A stretch of DNA of 64,000 bases. Source: Siphonodentalium dalli (lineage: Eukaryota; Mollusca; Scaphopoda; Gadilida; Siphonodentaliidae). Of the stretch, positions 56,699 to 64,000 are shown in pieces. Within the stretch, counting starts at the first letter, position 1. Each line of letters starts with the position of its first letter. The DNA lies in the NCBI GenBank assembly GCA_032622095.1, contig CP136063.1:217081982-217145981 (forward strand), given 5' to 3'. Below the pieces are notes generated by a model. The model did not search any database. It worked only from the letters and a program-made list of their open reading frames with translations, and had not been told where the DNA came from. The position numbers and the translations under genes were made by a program.

Positions 56699-57832
56699 TT
56701 AGATTAGAGGCGTGTTTACGACGACGGATGGAATCACAGCCATTACTGCGCATGTCACCAGAAAAATTCTATCCACACCACGTGACACATCTTGCCAAGT
56801 CCAGATGGCAATCGTCGTCTCGTCCGAAACCTTGTTGTATTTGATTTTAATTTTCTCCATCATTCCTGTGACTTTTCCTGGTTTGTTGCCAACAACAACC
56901 ACAACTGCCGTCATGACAACGTTGGCAACGCTCGCGCACATGATCCACGCGAGATATATAACGAACAAACTCTGGCTCTGTGCTGTTCTAGGACACAGAC
57001 TGGCTGTGTATGTGACGTACACAACCGTCGATAAGAAATTTGACAAGCAGAAAGACAGCTTTTCACCACTTTCGATTGGGATGAGGAAACAGAATATACC
57101 CAAGAACATTAGGAGAATCGGCGGCATGAAATCGGTTCCGAAATGAACGGTCTGACGTCGGGCTAATGTTAAGCTCACAATAACACTGGTCTCACCGGAT
57201 TCTTCAGTGGCGGAATCGATTGATGTGTTCAAAAATCTCCAGATGCTATTGGTGATAGGACTTTCGACCAGTGTGAGAGATGTGAAACGTAAATTTTGGG
57301 CCGAATATCCAGCTGATGTGATCACGACATTGCATTCTTGGACATCGAATGGGAAGTTCGTGACGTCAACTTCGCAATTTGAAACCAAAACAGAACTCCC
57401 CATTAGCCGTGCCCGTCCTTCAGTTTGAACATAAACGACTTCATCTTCGCCGTGGTTCAACCATGTTGCTTCATTGACGGCGCCAAGTAAAAACAGATCA
57501 GGCCTCCAGACATTCTGAGCTGGAAGCACCACACTGCCCACGCTATACGCGGATTTATTCCATTCTAGACGTTTGTCACTCCATTGTAATCTGATTTGCA
57601 AGTTAGTTGTAAGAGATTGGCGAAGGTCGTCGAATTCATTGACATGTATAATAAAGTTTGCCGTTGTACTAACGACGCCCTCTGGTGGAATCCTGTAATC
57701 GTTTTTCGATGTTAAATAATCTACCAATATCTTCTGTGTCTCATGCGAATAAGTGAAATTACCTACCGCGTATCCCTGCCTTGGAGTCATACATGCAATA
57801 AAAAGCATGACACAAAAATATTTTTCCGCCAT
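56699..57832 (-). CDS. Cys-loop ligand-gated ion channel subunit (nicotinic-receptor-like), intronless
   Basis: The first in-frame ATG (57830-57832) gives 377 residues. Residues 1-22 form a signal peptide. The extracellular domain has a loop-A-like WRPDLFLL (109-116) and the 13-residue Cys-loop C153-C167 ending FPFDVQEC. TM1 is about 234-252, TM2 about 257-280 after the family signature ESGEKLSFCLS, TM3 about 288-315 and TM4 about 354-372. NFT at 25, NKS at 92 and NTS at 202 are possible N-glycosylation sites. The TM3-TM4 loop is only about 38 residues, short for nicotinic subunits, and the total length is below the usual 450-550. No vicinal cysteine pair is visible in the loop-C region, so it would not be an alpha-type acetylcholine-binding subunit; the ligand and ion preference are unknown. 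The whole channel is a single exon, which suggests a retroposed member of a lineage-expanded family, as reported for molluscs. No frameshift or internal stop is present. Confidence 0.92.
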   Translation of the reverse strand: MAEKYFCVMLFIACMTPRQGYAVGNFTYSHETQKILVDYLTSKNDYRIPPEGVVSTTANFIIHVNEFDDLRQSLTTNLQIRLQWSDKRLEWNKSAYSVGSVVLPAQNVWRPDLFLLGAVNEATWLNHGEDEVVYVQTEGRARLMGSSVLVSNCEVDVTNFPFDVQECNVVITSAGYSAQNLRFTSLTLVESPITNSIWRFLNTSIDSATEESGETSVIVSLTLARRQTVHFGTDFMPPILLMFLGIFCFLIPIESGEKLSFCLSNFLSTVVYVTYTASLCPRTAQSQSLFVIYLAWIMCASVANVVMTAVVVVVGNKPGKVTGMMEKIKIKYNKVSDETTIAIWTWQDVSRGVDRIFLVTCAVMAVIPSVVVNTPLI

Positions 57833-57938
57833 TTGTCTCACGTGTTCGTCAGCAGCTATGGTAATTGTGGAATATTCTCAACTTATGTCGACACTAAGGT
57901 ATGCCCCGACCAGAGAGGCCAATTTATCGAGTTGAGAG

Positions 57939-57946
57939 TTATATAA
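57939..57946 (-). promoter_or_regulatory. candidate TATA box of receptor gene
   Basis: TTATATAA lies about 107 bp upstream of the receptor ATG on the minus strand. The position is plausible for a short 5' UTR. In AT-rich DNA the motif alone is weak evidence. Confidence 0.3.
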
Positions 57947-58187
57947 GTAGCGCAATAATTGTGTTGTTATGTTTACCTCAAGGTAGGCCCGTTGCTAGAA
58001 GCAGGGCAAGATCACAATGTTTCATTACTCAGTGGGTTATCGACGCGGAACGGCTCACGTCGTAAATATAACATAGTTGTGGGGTTTAGAACATCGATCG
58101 ACCAGTATCGAGATAGAAATCGGAGAAATAAGGCAGGGAAACTTATACGCACCCAACGTTTATCACAGTCGATGAAAACAGTAGCGA

Positions 58188-58269
58188 GTTTGCGATTTCA
58201 AACCGGTACGGGTACCGGTACGCGTACGGGTAGCTACCCGTACCGGTACACGTTTTGAAATCGCAAACT
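58188..58269. repeat. hairpin of nested GGTACGGGTACC words
   Basis: Arms begin GTTTGCGATTTCAAA and end TTTGAAATCGCAAAC. Between them GGTACGGGTACCGGTACG and CGTACCGGTAC allow several registers of pairing. A related end (GGGTATCGCAAACTCGCTAG) lies in the opposite sense at 60395-60462, so the two may mark ends of a 2.3-kb element, both reading GTAGCGAGTTTGCGAT towards the interior. Confidence 0.7.
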
Positions 58270-58779
58270 GTTTTACCGGTAGAATTCATCACATCGACTG
58301 GTAATGTATGGTGAGCCAACTGCAACAAAAAAGATATTATGATATAGATTGTTATTCGCGTTATTGGCCGATGTTATACTTAGCGTTATGGGTTGTTGGA
58401 AATATGTATTTAGATTAGATGAGCCCCATGATAATCAGTTGCTTTCATCAAGGACGAGCTAGGTGGCAGTTGGAAGAGGATGTTGCTTTTCTTTCACTCA
58501 TATTGGTAACATTTTCAACAATTGGATTCTACAAGTCATAGACCGATCGAGTGTTGACAATAAATCGGTTGGAATTTTTAAACTTAGAAAATATATTATG
58601 ATAGCTCAAATATACAATTACGTTATATATAGTTAAAATGTCCAACCAATATTCGGTGTAAAATGAATTGTTTTAGACCAAGGGTCTAATATTGTCCTAC
58701 ATGTACTTTCAGTTCGATATAATACCGCATTTGCCCCTTATTTTAGTTGGGGAATATTTAGTCATATTAAAGATGCATA

Positions 58780-59165
58780 ATCCGAATTAACGCTCCCAAG
58801 TTACTATTTATTTTGGCTTCGGGGGTAAAAAAATATATTTTATTCGAATCGAGGAACCCACCATCAAAGCGCAGAGTGATCATATATCGACTTTTGAAGT
58901 TTGTTATTTCTTGAATTGTGTAATTATTTGTGGCCCAGAAAAGAGTCATCAAACCGACGGTCTCTGACAAAATTGCCGATGAAGATGCTTAACTCTAAAA
59001 TCAAGTGGTAATGCGGCCAAAATTTTATACTATAGTTGACAGCAGTTAGCATTATTTTGTTGTAATTAATCGATTCTGATAACAAAAGCGTATTTTGAAG
59101 AAATGTTCTTGTTGTAACTTTATGATATGGGGACCGTCTGATCGGTTTGAGTAGCTTTAAGTAAA
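58780..59165. repeat. inverted copy of dispersed repeat 8124-8565
   Basis: Read on the minus strand it matches 8124-8565 closely (CAGACGGTCCCCATA, CTTCAAAATACGCTTT, CACTTGATTTTAGAGTT, TTCTGGGCCACAAA, CGAAGCCAAA). The edge GTTTGAGTAGCTTTAAG corresponds to the terminal ACTCAAT end of that element. The other terminus was not found, so this is a partial copy. The ORF 58767-58970 is a by-product. Confidence 0.65.
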
Positions 59166-59639
59166 CCGTTGTTTGGAATCTTTCAACAGATCGAAGGGTC
59201 GGCCCGTCGGCCCGGGCAAGGGAATATTTATCCCAAGAATTGGGATTGTTGTCCGGGTCTAAACCAGGAGGTTGGTTGAAATGTTTAACTTGGTAACAAA
59301 AAAGGTGTCAAAATGTAGTCTGTTTATTATACGGATTGAATAAAGAGCGTTTGCTTCACTTATGTGCGAAACACAGAAAACAGCTGAAACTCGCTCTGCT
59401 TATGCTTAGATTTTGTGGAGTAGATATAGGTATTTCGTGTATTTGGCGACCCATATTATCCCCACTACAGTATACACAAGTATTGTGGTTCAAATGCGCC
59501 ATGTCCGTTCAGATAGTAAATATATATTAAAATGAGAAATCAGTCCCCACCTACATACGATAAGGTAACTAAACGGTAATTGTATTCAAATGTGCAATGC
59601 ATAGATAAATCCACGATATATTTATGTCCTTGTACAATG
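59166..59639. other. non-coding stretch
   Basis: No gene was recognised. There is a short GC-rich palindromic patch (GGCCCGTCGGCCC, about 59201). Confidence 0.4.
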
Positions 59640-59990
59640 GGTTGAGACAGGGACGTGACGACAGGGGTGTCTTAACCCCCACCAACTTTGGTCAAATATT
59701 CAACATTTGGAAATTTGATATACCTGACACAACATTTGTTGGAAATTTCACACAAACAATAGGTTGAAATTGTTTTCGTAGTTTGATTTTCGAACAATTT
59801 ATTAGTGGATAATTTGTAGTTTTTAGACCAACATTTGCATATTTCCCTATTTTTGGTAACAAAATTTGGACTGAAATGGCTGTCAGAAACAGTTGGAAAT
59901 TGTCTCAAAATTTCTAACAATTGGAAAGCTTGATGCCAGCCAAGGGGGGGTGGATTTACGCGCAAACTTGTGAATTTGATATGGTTCGAG
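59640..59990. repeat. dispersed repeat, inverted relative of 10660-10935
   Basis: It shares TTTTGGTAACAAAATTTGGA/TTTTTACCAAAA and TTTTAGACCAACATTTGCAT/GGTCTAAAA blocks with the other strand of 10660-10935, and both carry CACGTCC/GGACGTG near the edge. Probably one old interspersed family. Confidence 0.5.
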
Positions 59991-60394
59991 GTGTGTAGTT
60001 AGAAATTCGAAGGTGGACACCCTTCCTATAGCCATGTCCCTGCAACGGGCGTCTATAGCACCATCTACTCACTCTATTAATCACAACCTGTCATTAATGC
60101 AGTGAACAAAGTTGTTAGTGAAAAAAAAATCGGCCTTCCGTATTTATCTAAGTGCTAGAAGCCGCCTCGAGAATTTGAACACAAATCCTGGGTTAAAATG
60201 ACAACTTTATCAATAATATTTGCCCATGAAATCTTTCAATAAATAGGTTAACGCATAGCTGACTGGAATTTCATGGAATTCATGGACCTTTGAGTGAGAA
60301 AATCGTAGTGAAAGGCTACCGGTCAATGGGACAAATCTACCCGTTTCAATTCGCTATCGCTTTATGTGCTGCATTGAAAGTACCCAAGTGACCG

Positions 60395-60462
60395 TGACGA
60401 TGTTCACAGATTTACCCGTACCCGTTCCCGTCGAACGGGTATCGCAAACTCGCTAGTAGCTT
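60395..60462. repeat. partner of 58188 hairpin
   Basis: TTTACCCGTACCCGTTCCCG, then CGAACGGGTATCGCAAACTC, then GCTAGTAGC. It shares the GCAAACTCGCTA edge with 58170-58195 in inverted orientation and has its own small CCCGTTC/GAACGGG hairpin. Confidence 0.55.
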
Positions 60463-60549
60463 TAGAAAGTGGGTTGGCTGCAAGGTTCCATCCTTTTTTC
60501 ACGAACACTGAATCACATAATGCGCACGCGTTTATAGATAGCGAATGAA

Positions 60550-61050
60550 CTTGATCTATGTTCTACATGGGAGTCACAGTCCGCTTTATCTAAACAGGAC
60601 ATTCGCAATATTAAGACCTTTCTTGCAGAGCAGCATTGGGCTAAACTTTTTATTGATTTAGAATTATCTGATTCATCAAGAGCAACTTTTTACAGAAATA
60701 TTAAAACCAGCCCTTGTATTAGCCGGTGTTTGCTTCAGTTGCCAGATCATCTGATCCCTTATATGGTGAAATTTAGAACAGCCAACCACGGACTCCCCGT
60801 TGAAAAAGGGCGGTGGTGAAACAGTATACCTTGTAATACATGTGAACAGTGCGGTAACGGGATAGGGGACGAGTATCATCTCCTACTGATATGCGACGAA
60901 TTTAGAGATATCCGTGAACAGTACATTCCAAAATACTATTGGCTATCTCCAACGCAAGAAAAGTTTTATGGTTTGATATATATAGCTAATATATCGCTCC
61001 TGAAGAAGGTGAGTATATTTCTAAAATTAGCCTTCAGAAAATTGAGATAA
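60550..61050 (+). pseudogene. LINE reverse-transcriptase ORF, C-terminal remnant
   Basis: One frame reads 166 codons with a single stop (TGA 60817-60819). After it comes the zinc-knuckle-like pattern C-x2-C-x2-C with IGDEYHLLLICDEF, and the tail ends at TAA 61048-61050. 'CxxC...GDExHxLxxC' after the thumb region is typical of the C-terminus of LINE ORF2 proteins (CR1/I/RTE-like clades). The catalytic fingers and palm are absent, so this is a 5'-truncated, inactivated insertion. No poly-A tail is evident. Confidence 0.75.
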
Positions 61051-61199
61051 TAACTTACAACTATACTGATGATCTGGCATTGTAGTGTAGTGACTTAGCG
61101 ACAAATTTTGTCATATTGGAACGGACTGGCCAAAAGTGCCATTTTTTTAATATTATGTCAAGTTAGGTGTGCTCTTTCAGAAATTGAACTAGAAACAGG

Positions 61200-62200
61200 T
61201 TTCTGATCAATATTAACCCTTGTTTCCAGTATAAATCCAAGATGGCGGCCAAATTCAATCATTATTTCACCACGACGTTCCAACTGGTATAAAATTTAAG
61301 GCACATGCATAATAAAGGCGTCATTCCATCCGGCATTGTCATATTTTGAAGATATTAGCAATCCAGGCTGACCAAATTTGAAAATTATCACTTTTTGGAC
61401 CAAAAGCATGAAATTTTGTCATAAAATCATTCTCGTTTCAATTATTTCGGAATAATAAACAGACAATTTCTCAAAACTGTTTCAGTGCAGATCAAAGGTT
61501 AAAATCTAAAAAATTTCAGAAATGTATGCTGCAAACAAAATATACAACATCTGGGACAAATTCATAACCATATTTTAGACATTTTGGATTATGTTACCCC
61601 TCACCCCAAAAATCATGAAATTTAGTTTTTGTGATAAACATCCGTTAGAACATGGATGAGAATCTATAAAGGACACTATTCGATCACATTTATAAATACT
61701 GTAATTGCAATTACACACACAATGACCAAAGTTGAAATTTACAACTTTTTCGACTAAAATATGCAATTTGGTAAGAAAATCCTCGTCATTTCAAATATTT
61801 TTGTCCAATAAATGGTCATTTACACATAGGATATTTGCGATAGTTCAAAATGTTTGGTCTTAAATGTTTTGGACATATATACTGAAAACAATGAATACAT
61901 TTACTGTGGTTAATATGTAACAATGTTTCAGAAAATTTGGTTTATGTTACCCCTCACCCCAAAAATCACGAAAATGTGACTTGGTTGTAACGATTCAATA
62001 AATCTTTGGTTAAATCTTATAAAGTGAGTTTTTCGATGGCAATTAGTCATATATTGTTATGTAACAATCTCATTGACAGTATACTGTTTAAATTTACAAT
62101 TGTATGCCTAATAACAGCTATATTTTATGGTAAAATAACCATAATTTTAAATATTTTCAACTAATATATGGGCAATTTCTCAAACATTTCCCAAGATCGT
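61200..62200. repeat. three diverged ~355-bp tandem repeats
   Basis: The landmark TTTC..AATAAT..ACAGACAATTTCTC and variants recur near 61440, 61798 and 62150 (spacing about 355 bp). The block ATGTTACCCCTCACCCCAAA is at 61590 and 61943. Divergence is high, with no conserved frame. Confidence 0.55.
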
Positions 62201-62636
62201 ATACCACATGCGGCCTTGAAAGTTTCGAAAATGACTGTCGAATACAACACATTTAAATATGTATACATTTCATGTCTTGGTGAAATAGAATAAAATTCTA
62301 AAAATATATTATACCATAAATAATTTGAAGGTGTTGACTTATATGCTACAAATGTAGCATACAAGAGGGGGTATATATAGACATGTAGTTCAGATCACAA
62401 CTTTAATTTGTCTACCAATAATACACATAACATAAAGATGGTCTATCTTTGTTTATACTCTGTTCTTAAATTCATGTTTGTTATGTTGTACCTGTATAAC
62501 TATAATGTGCACAGTCTGATCATACCATCGGATATATAGCAATGCATAGATTGTCATGTTATAATCACCGGTGACCATGTTGATACATTGAACAAATATT
62601 TTAGGCATTCTTATTATCACAATTACAACTGCATAA
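62201..62636. other. non-coding stretch
   Basis: AT-rich; no gene recognised. Confidence 0.4.
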
Positions 62637-63790
62637 TTATGTGCATGGTAAATCAGCTATTGCACATTTGCACCTGTTACAAGTTTGGGATTTGCAACAA
62701 CACTTGATGAGTTCTGAACACACAGCTGGTAATGTAGTCCACAATGGTTTACAACCATGATCTTCAACTGTCCATTCCCAGTCATGCAGGCCATGTATTG
62801 GAATTGTTATGTCATGACAAGTGTACCACAATCCTGCCTGGTATATGGCTCATTTCATATGCTGTATTAGGGTCCATTTTGAGCGACAAGTTTTGGAGAA
62901 TTCTCTTCATATGCCTCGTTATCAGCAACTTTTGACAACCTTTATTATAATTAATGGTAATGAAACGTTCGAGTTCTTTGAAAATATATGAGGACGAATC
63001 GAGTTGAATAAAAGGTTGATTCGCCTATAGAAGAAATGTACATGTATCTGTGATAACGGGATAATATTTCCATGCTATCCAGAAACTTGTTCTGCCCTTT
63101 ATATGGAAGAACAAAGTGGTATCAAAACCAGATATCGAATGAAAATTGGGTAGTGATAACAATTGTCATCGCCCAGAGCGGAAAATGTGCTGTTGTCATG
63201 GTACAATGTTTTAGTTTTGCCTGTTCCTAGAGAAACACATGTATCACCACCACTGTTAGCATCTATAAACTTTGAAAAGAGACCGATGACCATTACCAGG
63301 ACATCTGTGTCAACAATCCGAACACGGATGGTCGTCAGCCCACAAGAAAGCGCATGGATAATGTGCGGCACAATTCTAATATCAGCTTCCTCCTGACAAC
63401 AGTTTCTCAAGATTTACTAGGAAGAATTTGCTATTTTGAGAGTTGACGAACATTCTGTCATGTTTAACACTTTATCATCATGTTCTGACGCATTACTTGT
63501 CAGGAATACAGCTTATTGTCAGAATGACGGAGGAAGTCGTTCCATTTTTTGGGAATCTTAGTTTGGCCACCAACTTTTCGTCCAAGACCTATACCACGAT
63601 TCTCATTAGTGCTGCCTTTTGTGCTGCCTACATAATACCTATCCCACACAACGCACATGACATTAACCCTTCTTAGTTTGTAGAGTAGAAAGTTCATTGG
63701 TGACTGTGTAATCATTAAAAGTACATGTAGATCCTATCGCAGGCACATTTATATGCACAAGAACGCCTCCATCAAATATCTTGCACGTAC
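62637..63790 (-). pseudogene. decayed copy of dispersed invertebrate 'EADTRI...GCDTTS' protein family
   Basis: Four segments occur in the expected N-to-C order on the minus strand but in different frames, with stops between them. They are IFDGGVLVHI (about 63751-63780); a basic segment ending TKIPKKWNDFLRHSDNK (63500-63715); QEEADIRIVPHIIHALSCGL with VDTDVLVM (63099-63410) followed by DTT and a LERF-like block; and a cysteine-rich end CSELIKCCCKSQTCNRCKC (62637-62831). I recognise this as a long uncharacterised protein present in many copies in cnidarian, mollusc and other invertebrate genomes. Its acidic DTD motif and GCDTTS-GKGK region recall FEN1/PIN nucleases, but that is inference. Here it is frameshifted and not functional. 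More N-terminal sequence may run past 63800. Confidence 0.6.
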
Positions 63791-64000
63791 TTCCAATATT
63801 TTATTTCTTGTAATAGTGTGTTCGAACAACATTTGGTCAGTTCAAAAAACCCGAAATCGCTTCTCCGCTATTCCAAACGATCAAGTGCAGGAACAGGAGA
63901 ACATCAAATTGAAAGGAAATGGAGGGTTGATAGGTTTAACAGAGAGCTCATCGACAATAACGAGATGGCTAGAACTCCCCAAACCAGACGTGTTTTTCTC
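63791..64000. other. window end, unassigned
   Basis: It could contain further N-terminal remnants of the minus-strand pseudogene, but I could not match any segment. Confidence 0.35.

Noticed and set aside
56712-57146. Plus-strand ORFs opposite the receptor gene (144 and 80 residues)
   Set aside because: They are shadows of the minus-strand Cys-loop coding sequence.

Overview
The window reads as a gene-poor, AT-rich eukaryotic (animal) genome, most likely a marine lophotrochozoan and probably a mollusc. Supporting signs are a RING/B-box TRIM-type exon with a 3' splice-site-like upstream edge, an intronless Cys-loop receptor gene of the kind expanded in molluscs, a LINE tail, a decayed copy of a protein family dispersed in aquatic invertebrates, and the 'AGCTCACCTGAGAC' repeat I associate with bivalve genomes. 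There is no bacterial gene organisation. The species cannot be named from the sequence alone.

Layout. 1-1145: AT-rich spacer with a perfect hairpin and a possible tRNA-derived SINE. 1146-2970: a TRIM-like terminal exon (1448-2622) bracketed by two related TTAA-flanked MITEs. 2971-11490: gene-poor, with several foldbacks and dispersed repeats. 11489-13152: two more TTAA-flanked elements. About 13495-22565: a 9-kb inverted repeat whose arms are oppositely oriented arrays of a 527-bp higher-order repeat, with one foreign element nested in each arm. 22566-35408: degenerate repeats, small foldbacks and no convincing gene. 35409-44863: a very homogeneous array of two modules in the order B-AAA-B-A-B-A-B-AAA-B. 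44871-46125: three foldbacks in a row. 46321-51503: a 5.2-kb inverted repeat with 1.4-kb arms whose core carries two exon-like ORFs on opposite strands. 51702-56113: a cluster of elements carrying a 69-bp hairpin module. 56699-57832: Cys-loop receptor gene on the minus strand. 58188-64000: repeats, the C-terminal tail of a LINE reverse-transcriptase ORF (60550-61050) and a decayed multi-fragment pseudogene (about 62637-63790, minus).

What ties the window together is inverted-repeat DNA. The same 69-bp hairpin (33-nt arms, 3-nt loop, one conserved mismatch) occurs in mobile elements with at least four different outer termini. Three different sequence versions of its distal stem keep base pairing. 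That module, the satellite-armed giant foldback and the mirror-ordered two-module array are the most unusual things here. The two best genes (TRIM-like and Cys-loop) have no visible functional link to each other or to the repeats.
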